Source: Borreliella californiensis (GTDB taxonomy: Bacteria; Spirochaetota; Spirochaetia; Borreliales; Borreliaceae). Taken from it: a stretch of 64,000 bases of DNA. The notes beneath the pieces were generated by a model. The model had not been told where the DNA came from and made no database searches. It saw only the letters and a program-made list of their open reading frames with translations. The stretch lies in NCBI RefSeq assembly GCF_014205885.1, contig NZ_JACHFB010000001.1, positions 310,001 through 374,000 of the forward strand. The letters run 5' to 3'. Shown one piece after another: positions 44,246 through 52,657 of this stretch. Within the stretch, counting starts at the first letter, position 1. The number at the start of each line of letters is the position of its first letter. The position numbers and the translations under genes were made by a program.

Positions 44246-45754
44246 TTAATTTGCTTTTCTTTTTCTGGTAAATCTAATAAGTCCAAATATTAATATTATT
44301 GTTGGAAGAATAATTAAGTTAACAATTATTAATGAAAACTTTGCATTGATCATTTCGTTTGAAGAGCTTGCAAATTTTAATTTAGCTCGTACTTCTCTGG
44401 ATTTAATATTAAAAAATTCTTCCTTTTGCATTAAATAATCTGAAATTCTTCCTGATAGTTCAAAGTTTGATGGAGAACCATTGTACATATAATCACTAAA
44501 TATCATGCTTGATCCTGTTAGGATTATTTTAGAATTTTTGGAATATTGATCTTTATAAGGACTTTTAATTTTTCCTTCAATTGCATATCCTAGTATTTTA
44601 ATTTTATTCTCTTCAAATTTATTTGGAATTTCAAATGCATTCAAAGATATGTTTGAAAGATTAGGTTCTTTAACTTGCCATGATTGTTTGGAGCTTGCAA
44701 ATAGAGGTAAAAATTTCACTTCGGCTTCGTCTTTTTTTATAAGTTCTAGTGAGCTGCTCCAAGGAATTGTGGCAGTATAAAAATTTTTAAGTAATGGCAT
44801 GTCTTTTTTTACAATATTGCTTTTGTCTATTAAAATCCATGGATAGTAAGTTTGGAAATTGCCACCCAAAAAGATTGTGGGCGCTCTTTTATCAAGAATA
44901 ATATTATCGTTGTATTTTATACCATAACTTTCAAATAGATCAAATAGGCTGGATTTAATAGGAGTTATGCCGTATGGATTTTGAGGATTGTAGTCAATTG
45001 AGCTTGTTGCAACAAATATTTTTCCATCATTAACAATAAAATTGTCAATTTTTTTTACAATCTCGTCATCAATTTCTTTAGCACCAATAATGAATAATCC
45101 ATTTATATCTTTTCTAATGTCTTCTAATTTTTCAGTTTTTAAATCTATTTCTTTTATTTCAATTCCAAATGCTTTTTTCATTATTTCGGAAAAGTTTTTG
45201 TGTGCTTCTTTTAAAGTACTGTCTCCAAAAGCAAGTCCTAAAACTTTTTTTGTATTGTTTATTAGCTTGTCAAGTCCATTTGCAAGATCATATTCTAAAT
45301 TGCTAATTTCTGTTACAACCGGTATTACTTCTCTTTTGCCCTCGTAAATAATTTCAATTCCTGAGTATATTTTAAGTATTGAGAGCTGATTAATGTCTCT
45401 TAAGTCGATTTGCTGAGAAGGAATGCCAATATGTTCTAATGGCGTTGAAATTTTATCAGCATCAAGTTCTTTATAAATTACCTTGCCCTTTGAAGCATCA
45501 GAAAAACTTATTAAAAAATTTTTTATTTGGCTTGGAAAAGCAAAATAGTTTTCAAGGCTTCCTGAATTGTAATATGTTATATATATTGTTTCATTTGCAC
45601 TTGAGAATAAATTTTTTGTAACTTTAGATATTGTAAAAGCTTTGTGTTTTGTAAAGTCTATTTTGAAAATGAAAATAGATATATTACAGAAAATCAAAAA
45701 GATTATTGTAAGGTTCAGTGTTAGGTTTAAAACTTCATTTTCTTTATTTTTCAT
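44246..45754 (-). CDS. GldG-like auxiliary protein of an ABC transporter
   Basis: A 502-residue protein anchored by an N-terminal helix (about 12-32) and a C-terminal helix (about 475-495), with a large periplasmic domain between. The wording ANETIYITYYNSGSLENYF, LEYDLANGLDKLINNTKKVLG and DGKIFVATSSIDYN (each in part) matches the GldG/ABC-type uncharacterised transport family, whose domain resembles a glutamine-amidotransferase-like fold. In Bacteroidetes GldA/GldF/GldG is tied to gliding motility; in spirochaetes its job is unknown. It begins 4 bases after the permease gene. Confidence 0.85.
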   Translation of the reverse strand: MKNKENEVLNLTLNLTIIFLIFCNISIFIFKIDFTKHKAFTISKVTKNLFSSANETIYITYYNSGSLENYFAFPSQIKNFLISFSDASKGKVIYKELDADKISTPLEHIGIPSQQIDLRDINQLSILKIYSGIEIIYEGKREVIPVVTEISNLEYDLANGLDKLINNTKKVLGLAFGDSTLKEAHKNFSEIMKKAFGIEIKEIDLKTEKLEDIRKDINGLFIIGAKEIDDEIVKKIDNFIVNDGKIFVATSSIDYNPQNPYGITPIKSSLFDLFESYGIKYNDNIILDKRAPTIFLGGNFQTYYPWILIDKSNIVKKDMPLLKNFYTATIPWSSSLELIKKDEAEVKFLPLFASSKQSWQVKEPNLSNISLNAFEIPNKFEENKIKILGYAIEGKIKSPYKDQYSKNSKIILTGSSMIFSDYMYNGSPSNFELSGRISDYLMQKEEFFNIKSREVRAKLKFASSSNEMINAKFSLIIVNLIILPTIILIFGLIRFTRKRKAN

Positions 45755-45758
45755 AAAT

Positions 45759-46499
45759 TTATCTCCATTTTTTTAGTGTTATGCTGTGTGTGCTTAGTAT
45801 TAGAAATGTGATTGTGAATGTAATAAAATAAATAAAGTCTGATAAGTTTAATATGCCCATATTAAAATAGCTAAAGTGATTAGTTATTGAAACAAAATTG
45901 AGCATTTCTCCTATTATATTTTCTTTTCCAAAGATCATAACCAATTTTCCAGAAAATAGTATTAATATCAGTGTAAATACGGTTAGAATGTAAGAGACTA
46001 TTTGACTTTTTGTAATAGATGATATAAATGTTCCCATGCTTAGCACTGAAAGAGAGTAAAGAATTATTCCTAGATATTGAAGCAATATTATTCCAAGATC
46101 AAATTCACCCATGAAAATTGTCATTATTGTAAGAGGTAGGGTAAGTGAGAATAATATTAAGGTAAATATTTTAAGCGTAATAAATTTACCCAAAACTATC
46201 TCTTGAGGGCTTAGCGGTAGAGCATAAAGAAGTTCAATGCTTCCTGTTTTGTGTTCTTCTGAAAATACCCCCATGCTAAGTGCTGGCAGCACCAACATTA
46301 AAATAATAGGCATTGAAGAGAAATAAGAGGTAAGAGATGCATTGTCTTTAATAAAAAATCCTGATAAAAAAATAAATGAAAAGTTTATGAATATTAAAAA
46401 AAATAGCATCACAACGTATGCAGTTGGAGTTCCAAATAATATTTTTAGTTCTTTTTTAGAAAGCGATAAAGATTGCTTTAAATCTATTTCTATTTTCAT
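45759..46499 (-). CDS. ABC-2 type permease (GldF-like)
   Basis: A 246-residue membrane protein with six helices and the ABC-2 hallmarks: KKELKILFGTPTAYVVMLFF at the start, EEHKTGSIELLYALPLSPQEIVLGKF (in part) as the coupling loop. This is the membrane part of the cassette; family members export or stabilise rather than import. Its start overlaps the ATPase stop (ATGA), a sign of coupled translation. Confidence 0.9.
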   Translation of the reverse strand: MKIEIDLKQSLSLSKKELKILFGTPTAYVVMLFFLIFINFSFIFLSGFFIKDNASLTSYFSSMPIILMLVLPALSMGVFSEEHKTGSIELLYALPLSPQEIVLGKFITLKIFTLILFSLTLPLTIMTIFMGEFDLGIILLQYLGIILYSLSVLSMGTFISSITKSQIVSYILTVFTLILILFSGKLVMIFGKENIIGEMLNFVSITNHFSYFNMGILNLSDFIYFITFTITFLILSTHSITLKKWR

Positions 46500-47425
46500 T
46501 TTTCTTTCTCCTTGGTTAATTTGCTAAATATCTTTTCAAGGCTTTCATGTTTTGGGATCATTGCTTTTAAGATTATATTATTTTTTACTATGTAACTAAA
46601 GAGGTCTTCTTCTGTTTTTCCTTGAGATAATTTTAATGAAATATTTAAGTCTTTTTCTTGTTCTTCAAGCTTTATTAATGTAAAAATATCATTTTTGCTA
46701 TTGAAAATTTTTTTTTCATTTTCAGATTTTTTAAAAACTATTAATTCTATTTCAATCTCTTTAAGTTTATTTTTAATAATATTTTCTTTTGTGTCATCAG
46801 CAACAATTACTCCGTTGTTGACAATAATTATTCTTTTGCAAATAGATTCTACTTCGCTTAGTATGTGTGAAGAGAATAATATTGTACTTTCTTTTGCAAG
46901 CTCTCTTAAAAATTCTTTAAATTCAATTATTTGATTTGGATCAAGACCATTTGTTGGCTCATCAAGTATTATAAGCTTAGGGTTGTTTATTAAAGCGCCA
47001 GCTATTCCTACTCTTTGTCTAAATCCTTTTGAGAGTTGAGAAATCAGCTTATCTTCAACTTCTTTTAATTTGAATATGCTTATTACTCTGTCAATTTCTT
47101 TTTTTAATTTTTTAACGCCTTTTATTTCTGATATGAACTTTAAATATTCTTTAACAGAAAGCTCTGGATAAAGAGCTAGTTTTTCAGGAACATATCCTAT
47201 GTGTTGTAGTATTTCTTTTGAGTGCTCTACAATGTCTTTCCCAAAAATTTTCACATTACCTTTGCTTGGATAATGAAATGATGTTAAGATTTTGATTAAT
47301 GTGGACTTTCCGGCTCCGTTTGGGCCAAGTATGCCAAGTACTTCGCCTTCTTCAACCTTAAAGCTAACATTAAATAGTGCTGTAAATGGCCCATACATTT
47401 TAGTAACTTTTTCTACATTTATCAT
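46496..47425 (-). CDS. ABC transporter ATPase of the Gld-like cassette
   Basis: A 309-residue ATPase with Walker A GPNGAGKST (near residue 35), Q-loop in YVPEKLALYPELS, signature variant LSKGFRQRVGIAGAL, Walker B LIILDEPTNGLDP and a switch His in SSHILSEVE. The last 80 residues form a regulatory extension common in ABC-2 export ATPases (GldA, CcmA, DrrA). A good AGGAGG precedes the ATG. It lies 8 bases after the RNase Z gene and begins the four-gene cassette. Confidence 0.94.
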   Translation of the reverse strand: MINVEKVTKMYGPFTALFNVSFKVEEGEVLGILGPNGAGKSTLIKILTSFHYPSKGNVKIFGKDIVEHSKEILQHIGYVPEKLALYPELSVKEYLKFISEIKGVKKLKKEIDRVISIFKLKEVEDKLISQLSKGFRQRVGIAGALINNPKLIILDEPTNGLDPNQIIEFKEFLRELAKESTILFSSHILSEVESICKRIIIVNNGVIVADDTKENIIKNKLKEIEIELIVFKKSENEKKIFNSKNDIFTLIKLEEQEKDLNISLKLSQGKTEEDLFSYIVKNNIILKAMIPKHESLEKIFSKLTKEKEK

Positions 47426-47433
47426 ATACCCTC

Positions 47434-48393
47434 CTATTTAATAATAAAGTTATTTTTATTTGCTTCAAGTCTCATCCCATCTCTTGTTAAAAAAATTTCT
47501 CCGTTTGGATATTCCAATTTTGCCTCCTTTAGTAAGTTTTCAAGATCTTTTCTTAATGTATATCTTTCGCTAAAATGAATAAGTCCTGTTTGTAAAACTT
47601 TTGCTTGCTTGACAATATTTGCAGCTCCACCAGCTGTTAGGTGAAGTTTTTTATCTGCTTCCTTTTTTAGCTCATTTTTAAATGTGCTCTCAATTATTAC
47701 AAGATTAAAATTTTTGATTTGCTGTATGAGTTCTTTAAAATAACCAGTATCTGTAAGGTATGCAACTTTTAGTCCTTTTTTAGATTTTCCAAGTATTTCT
47801 GAGGGCTTTATAATTTTTCCGTTTACCAATATTTCTTTTCCATCTTGTAGGGCTTTTCTAATAGGCCCTTTAGGAATATTTAATTCTTCTGCTTTTTCTG
47901 TATTGAATTTGCCGGGTTTATCTTTTTCTATGAATAAATATCCAACACATTCTATTGAATGTTTTAGTTTGGTGTATTCAATTTTTTTTGTTTTATCTTC
48001 ATATATTATTTTGTCGGTTTTATCTATGATTATTTCTTTATAAATTATTTCATAGTTTTTATATATTTTAAGCATATTTATATTGGCTTTTGTATAGTTT
48101 TTTATTCCAACAGGCCCAGCAATTATTAATGGGTCTTTTCTTGTTTCTCCACTTTGTGACATGAGCATCACTATTCCGAGTAGTCCTGTGATGTGATCAG
48201 CATGCAAATGCGTAATACAAATTATTTTTATTTTTTGCCAAGATATTTTTTGTTTTCTTAAAGACATTTGAGTTCCTTCTCCACAATCGAATAAAAAATT
48301 ATCTCCATTGTATTCGATTAGTATGGACGACAAATATCTATTATGGAGTGGTCTTGTTCCTCCAGTTCCTATAATATTAATATTAAATCCCAA
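47434..48393 (-). CDS. rnz: Ribonuclease Z (tRNA 3' processing)
   Basis: Zinc-dependent endonuclease that trims tRNA 3' trailers before CCA addition; the tRNAs in this window lack an encoded CCA and so would need it. The 319-residue metallo-beta-lactamase fold shows [10 protein letters not shown], the [11 protein letters not shown] segment, the Asp in AYLTDTGYF, the ESTF motif and the distal LIHFSERY. The TTG start is supported by AGGAG 9 bases upstream. It is followed closely by the ABC cassette. A 191-base gap with nothing notable precedes it. Confidence 0.95.
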   Translation of the reverse strand: MGFNINIIGTGGTRPLHNRYLSSILIEYNGDNFLFDCGEGTQMSLRKQKISWQKIKIICITHLHADHITGLLGIVMLMSQSGETRKDPLIIAGPVGIKNYTKANINMLKIYKNYEIIYKEIIIDKTDKIIYEDKTKKIEYTKLKHSIECVGYLFIEKDKPGKFNTEKAEELNIPKGPIRKALQDGKEILVNGKIIKPSEILGKSKKGLKVAYLTDTGYFKELIQQIKNFNLVIIESTFKNELKKEADKKLHLTAGGAANIVKQAKVLQTGLIHFSERYTLRKDLENLLKEAKLEYPNGEIFLTRDGMRLEANKNNFIIK

Positions 48394-48584
48394 AGATTAT
48401 TCTCCTGGTTTGTTTTGAAAGTATTAATTAATTTTAATTGGTTTGTTAAATTTTGCCTCACTTTCTAGTTTCTCTTTGGATAAGAATTATTTTAGATTAA
48501 CTTAAACATTATATTATTTTTTCTTGAATTTAGAAATATTAAGAGATAGAATCTCTCCTCAGCATAGATTTGAAAATTTTGATT

Positions 48585-49652
48585 TTAAGAATGATCCAAA
48601 ATATTATGGTATTTTTCATATCTTTTAATATTATAATGATTTGGAATTTTGTCAATTTTTTCAATATTATTAATTAATAAATTAGATAGGTATGGTGCCA
48701 TTGATATACCTCTTGTTCCAAAACCATTTAATATGAAGATATTTTTATACTTGGGGTGTTCTCCTAAGAAAGGCTCTCTGTCAAGGGTTGAAGGTCTTAT
48801 GTGGGCTTTTTGACTAATAACTTTGCATTTTAGATTTGTTATTTTTTTAAATTTTTCCAATAATTCTAATTTTGCCCATTCATTTGTAAGCGTATTCCAA
48901 GTGTTCCATTCGTAAGTGCCTCCAAGGTAAAATTTATTACCTTTTAAGTGAATTAAAGATACATGTCTATTGTAAACTTCTTTAAAATTTAATTTGTTGC
49001 ATTCTAATATAATGATTTCGCCTTTTGCAGGTTCAAATGGGAGATAAGAAAAAAATCCTTTGAGTTTTTCTTTATATCCTTTTGCAAATATTAATTTTTC
49101 AAATTTGAAATCTTCTATTTTGAAAAAACTTTCTCCAAGTTTAATTTGATTTTCATCTATATTTTTGTTTATATATGATTTTTTTTTGATTAAATATTTT
49201 TTAATATTTTTTATATAGATTTTTGTATTAATCCTGGCGCCTTTTATTATCATTCCGCCATTAGAGTCGTTTGAGAAATTATAAATTTTCCCATCTTGTA
49301 TTTTTAAAATAAAGTTTGTCATGTTTTTATCATTTTTAAGTTTATCAATCAGTTCATTTTTTTGATTTTCAGTAGTAAAGGGTCTAAAGATATTTTTTTC
49401 TATAAAAAAGTTGGATTTAATGGTTTTTTCAATTTCTTGATAGTAATTTTTTGCAAATTCAAAAATATGTGGTTCTTTCCAGGCAATGTTCATTTTTCTA
49501 CCCATAATAGGATTAATAAGTCCGCCTGCTACTATTGTTGCTTTTGCATCTTCATCGTCAAAAAGAATTACTTTTTTATTTCTTTTAAGCAGTTCATAAG
49601 TAGCAGTGCTTCCTGCTATTCCTCCCCCAATAACTGCAAATTCATGATACAT
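48585..49652 (-). CDS. FAD-dependent oxidoreductase, DAO family
   Basis: A 355-residue flavoprotein of the D-amino acid oxidase/glycine oxidase superfamily. The N-terminal FAD motif is AVIGGGIAGSTATYELLKR (residues 6-24), followed by VAGGLINPIMGRK. The C-terminal FAD contact is FILNGFGTRGISMAPYL. The substrate is not evident. The GLINP and FGTRG wording also occurs in the oxidase half of MnmC, and a stand-alone MnmD-like gene is in this window, so a tRNA-modifying role is one possibility. AAAGGAG precedes the ATG. It stands alone on the minus strand. Confidence 0.85.
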   Translation of the reverse strand: MYHEFAVIGGGIAGSTATYELLKRNKKVILFDDEDAKATIVAGGLINPIMGRKMNIAWKEPHIFEFAKNYYQEIEKTIKSNFFIEKNIFRPFTTENQKNELIDKLKNDKNMTNFILKIQDGKIYNFSNDSNGGMIIKGARINTKIYIKNIKKYLIKKKSYINKNIDENQIKLGESFFKIEDFKFEKLIFAKGYKEKLKGFFSYLPFEPAKGEIIILECNKLNFKEVYNRHVSLIHLKGNKFYLGGTYEWNTWNTLTNEWAKLELLEKFKKITNLKCKVISQKAHIRPSTLDREPFLGEHPKYKNIFILNGFGTRGISMAPYLSNLLINNIEKIDKIPNHYNIKRYEKYHNILDHS

Positions 49653-49852
49653 TATAAACTCCTTTTTAAATTTAACTTATTTGTAAAATTTAAAGTATTT
49701 TTTGACTTTGATGAAGTTTAATTAAAGATTTATTAGTCTTTTTCTTTTCAGAAATTAAGTGTAATTGTTTAAATTTTATGCTTTTTTATCATTTAAAAAC
49801 CTTTTATTTTAAATTATAATATATCATTATGTTTTTATATAAGGGATGTTTT

Positions 49853-50449
49853 ATGACCGGAAAAGAAGATAATGATGCTTGTGTTTTTCATGATAAATCA
49901 TTGAAATTGGTTTTAAAGAGTAGATCAATAGTTATTGCTGGCGAGATTACCAAGGATGTTTCTAGACTTTTCCAGGAAAAAATATTATTGCTAGAGGCTT
50001 TAGATTTTAAAAAGCCCATATTTGTGTACATTGATTCAGAAGGAGGCGATATTGATGCTGGATTTGCTATTTTTAATATGATTCGTTTTGTTAAGCCTAA
50101 AGTTTTTACAGTTGGAGTGGGGCTTGTAGCTAGTGCTGCTGCTTTAATTTTTTTGGCTGCAAAATTAGAAAATAGATTTTCATTGCCTTTTGCAAGGTAT
50201 TTATTGCACCAACCTTTGAGTGGATTTAAGGGAGTTGCTACAGATATTGAGATTTATACTAATGAGTTAAATAAAGTTAAAAAAGAGCTTAATAATATTA
50301 TTTCAAAAGAAACAGGTCAAAAAATTTCTAAAATAGAAAAGGATACTGATAGAGATTTTTGGTTAGACAGTGGCGCTGCAAAAAAGTATGGACTTGTATT
50401 TGAAGTTGTTGAGACAAAATGCCAACTTGAAGAGTTTATTTCTTCTTAG
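49853..50449 (+). CDS. clpP: ClpP-family serine protease (second ClpP type)
   Basis: Barrel-forming protease that degrades proteins delivered by Clp ATPases. The 198-residue product has the complete triad Ser94 (in GLVASAAALIF), His119 (in LLHQPLSG) and Asp168 (in DTDRDFW), with the same 25- and 49-residue spacings as the E. coli enzyme. The usual GQAASMGA around the Ser is changed to GLVASAAA. I chose ATG 49853, with AAGGGA 7 bases upstream, over the in-frame ATG at 49829. Borrelia has another ClpP next to clpX elsewhere, so this is a paralogue, with no Clp ATPase beside it. Confidence 0.92.
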   Translation: MTGKEDNDACVFHDKSLKLVLKSRSIVIAGEITKDVSRLFQEKILLLEALDFKKPIFVYIDSEGGDIDAGFAIFNMIRFVKPKVFTVGVGLVASAAALIFLAAKLENRFSLPFARYLLHQPLSGFKGVATDIEIYTNELNKVKKELNNIISKETGQKISKIEKDTDRDFWLDSGAAKKYGLVFEVVETKCQLEEFISS

Positions 50450-51155
50450 TGTTTTATTTTTTTCTTGCAATTTTGTGGGTACAGATTTTAGTGTTTTGGA
50501 GCTTAAGGTTGCAAATTTTAATTTAAATGATAACTCTTTTCAAGGCTTACTAAATTCTGCTTATAATATTTTAAATCAAAGTTTTGATTTAATAATTATT
50601 AAAAACCTTGAGAATAAAAATGTGCTTGATTTAATCAATAATAGAGTTTTATTTGGATCTTTTAAGAATGCTTATTTTATTGATCAAGGGAATGGGCTTT
50701 CTGTTAGTATTCTTTCTAAGCGCCAAATAAATATTAAGGTTTTAAGTGTAATGCAAGGCTTTTGTGATTTAAAATTAGGATTGCTTGTGGATTTTAAATT
50801 TAAGAGTAACCACTATGGTATTGTTATTTATAATTTAAGCAAAGATTTTATTAAAAATCCTGTTAGTTTGCAAATTAATGAGCAAATTTTATATTTAAAA
50901 GCCCAAATAGATAAATTAATGTTTATTTTGGATAGATCTGAATTTGTTATTTTTGATTTATTGATCAAAAATGGATTTTTTAGTTTAGTAAATGATTCAA
51001 ACAGCATTTCAATGTTAGCAAATAAAATTGATTTTAGAGTTTTTTCTAATTTTTTTGCTAAGGTTTCTTTATATTCATTTATGTTTGTAATTGCAGATTA
51101 TTTGCATAGCAATTATGCTATTGAGAATTTTCCTCAAAAAATAGTTATCAATTGA
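50427..51155 (+). CDS. Probable lipoprotein of unknown function
   Basis: From the TTG at 50427 the protein begins MKSLFLLSVLFFSCNF, a short lipoprotein signal with a lipobox-like FFSC and acylatable Cys14. The mature part has about 228 residues. Its early segment ELKVANFNLND and the later NHYGIVIYNLSKDF recall the endonuclease/exonuclease/phosphatase fold, but no full set of catalytic residues is visible and I do not claim it. The frame is open from 50370 inside clpP. The chosen start overlaps the clpP stop by 23 bases, suggesting coupling with the protease gene. Confidence 0.62.
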   Translation: MKSLFLLSVLFFSCNFVGTDFSVLELKVANFNLNDNSFQGLLNSAYNILNQSFDLIIIKNLENKNVLDLINNRVLFGSFKNAYFIDQGNGLSVSILSKRQINIKVLSVMQGFCDLKLGLLVDFKFKSNHYGIVIYNLSKDFIKNPVSLQINEQILYLKAQIDKLMFILDRSEFVIFDLLIKNGFFSLVNDSNSISMLANKIDFRVFSNFFAKVSLYSFMFVIADYLHSNYAIENFPQKIVIN

Positions 51156-51182
51156 GTTTTTATATTTATTTTCTTATTTAAC

Positions 51183-51212
51183 TTGACATTGCAATATATT
51201 ATTATTTATCAT
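51183..51212 (+). promoter_or_regulatory. Promoter of tRNA-Leu
   Basis: A perfect -35 box TTGACA (51183-51188), 18 bases, and TATCAT (51207-51212). The expected start is near 51219, a few bases before the mature tRNA. Confidence 0.7.
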
Positions 51213-51222
51213 ATTATTCTAT

Positions 51223-51306
51223 GCCGAAGTGGTGGAATTGGTAGACACACAGGACTTAAAATCCTGAGGAGGAAGCTCCGTACCGGTTCAAGTCCGGTCT
51301 TCGGTA
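51223..51306 (+). tRNA. tRNA-Leu (anticodon UAA)
   Basis: An 84-base tRNA with a long variable arm typical of Leu. Acceptor GCCGAAG pairs with CTTCGGT plus discriminator A. The anticodon loop CTTAAAA on a CAGGA/TCCTG stem gives TAA. The variable arm lies around GAGGAGGAAGCTCC, and the T-loop is TTCAAGT. CCA is not encoded. It reads UUA, the most used Leu codon here. Confidence 0.96.
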
Positions 51307-51318
51307 TTTTTAAATTTT

Positions 51319-52176
51319 TTATTGATATTTCTCAGCTAATTTTTTGTTTATAAAGATTCCCAGTATAAATGATATTCCTAAAGATGTAAAAGTTGTAAAG
51401 CTGATTTTAAAGTTCAATTTCAATACAATTAATATCATTTGTAGAATTGATCCAAAAATTAAGCCTTTTGATAAATGAATAAAATTATTTAAGTTATTAT
51501 CTATTATTCTCTTTATTATTAATATTGCTGTAATTATTCCTATTGTTACAGCTGTTGCAAATATTGCAATAAGGGTAATGTTAAATTCAGATATAATAAG
51601 TATTATTTCTTTATAAAAGCCAAGTAGCAAAAGCATTGCAGATCCCGAGATTCCCGGCAAGATCATCGATGCTCCGCTTATTGTTCCGGAAGATATCAAT
51701 AATAAGTAATATTTTATTGAGTTTTTGTCTTTAGGTATTGTACTTTGCAATTGTATATTAGATTCTTTGATTATTAAGAAGAATATAATAATACTCATGC
51801 CAATAAAAAACAATAAATTATTTAATATTTTTGTATTACTATTTATTTCTTTTATAGATATTTCTGTTTTTAGTGTTAGTATATTTCCAAATGCTAATCC
51901 TATGAAAAATGTTATTAGCAGTGCTTCTATTATTCCATTGTCAAAAGCATAAACTTTAAATATTTTTGCAGTTAATAATATTGAGGTTAGCATTCCTGTT
52001 GCCAAAATAGTTAAAAACATTAAATTTTTTTTAATTTCTGTGAGCTTTAAGATTTCCGAGATAGAGTCTATTATTTTGTAATAAATTTTTAATATTAAAG
52101 CCAGCGTTCCCCCAGAAACTCCTGGAATTATGTTTGCAATTCCAAGTAAGATTCCTTTGACATAAATATTAAGCAT
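51319..52176 (-). CDS. DUF368 membrane protein (polyprenyl-phosphate transporter type)
   Basis: A 285-residue membrane protein with about eight helices. The start LGIANIIPGVSGGTLALIL and the repeat SGASMILPGISGSAMLLLLG are the twin motifs that define DUF368. Members of this family (PopT) have been shown in other bacteria to return undecaprenyl phosphate across the membrane for reuse in wall synthesis. That would fit the wall genes in this window. The gene faces tRNA-Leu, 12 bases from its 3' end. Family sure; role inferred from relatives. Confidence 0.9.
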   Translation of the reverse strand: MLNIYVKGILLGIANIIPGVSGGTLALILKIYYKIIDSISEILKLTEIKKNLMFLTILATGMLTSILLTAKIFKVYAFDNGIIEALLITFFIGLAFGNILTLKTEISIKEINSNTKILNNLLFFIGMSIIIFFLIIKESNIQLQSTIPKDKNSIKYYLLLISSGTISGASMILPGISGSAMLLLLGFYKEIILIISEFNITLIAIFATAVTIGIITAILIIKRIIDNNLNNFIHLSKGLIFGSILQMILIVLKLNFKISFTTFTSLGISFILGIFINKKLAEKYQ

Positions 52177-52214
52177 TTTTATTTTAGGCTTTTAATATTT
52201 TTAATTTAAATGTC

Positions 52215-52544
52215 TTATCTATCATCGCCTTCGCCGTTTATTGTTCCATTTTCATGTCGTTTTTGTATTTTTTTTAGGTTTGTAAGGGCAACATCTTCAA
52301 GCGTAATGCCCAAATTATTGCTTAAACTTGACAAGTACCATAATACGTCCCCAAGCTCTTTTTTAATTGACGTTAAATACTCATCATCAATAATGTAATT
52401 TTTGTCTCTTCCCAATTTTTTTATTTTTTCAACAACTTCTCCAGTTTCACCAGCAAGGCCAAGTGTTGTTAAAATTAATTCTTCTTTTTTATTTTTGTAT
52501 TTAGCAGTTTTTTTTGCTTTTTCTTGGTATTCGTTTAGCTCCAT
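52215..52544 (-). CDS. MazG-like nucleotide pyrophosphohydrolase
   Basis: A 109-residue all-alpha NTP-PPase of the MazG/dUTPase-like group. The metal-binding set is visible: GLAGETGEVVEKIKK (E-x2-E) and KKELGDVLWYLSSL (E-x2-D). Such small enzymes hydrolyse unwanted or damaged nucleoside triphosphates. The frame extends back to 52583. I chose ATG 52544 (MELNEYQEKA), which is where related proteins begin. It lies 38 bases before the DUF368 gene, probably in the same transcript. Confidence 0.85.
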   Translation of the reverse strand: MELNEYQEKAKKTAKYKNKKEELILTTLGLAGETGEVVEKIKKLGRDKNYIIDDEYLTSIKKELGDVLWYLSSLSNNLGITLEDVALTNLKKIQKRHENGTINGEGDDR

Positions 52545-52657
52545 GTTGAGAAAAAGTTTATTACAGTTTATTATTATTTGCAAGTCTAAACAGGATTTAA
52601 TTTTTTATGTTTTTTATTATTTTTGATTAATTAAGCTTAAAAGAATTTGCAGTATGA

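Noticed and set aside
50427-51155. Assignment of the lipoprotein to the endonuclease/exonuclease/phosphatase family
   Set aside because: Only two short stretches look similar; the catalytic Asn, Glu, Asp and His set could not be located.
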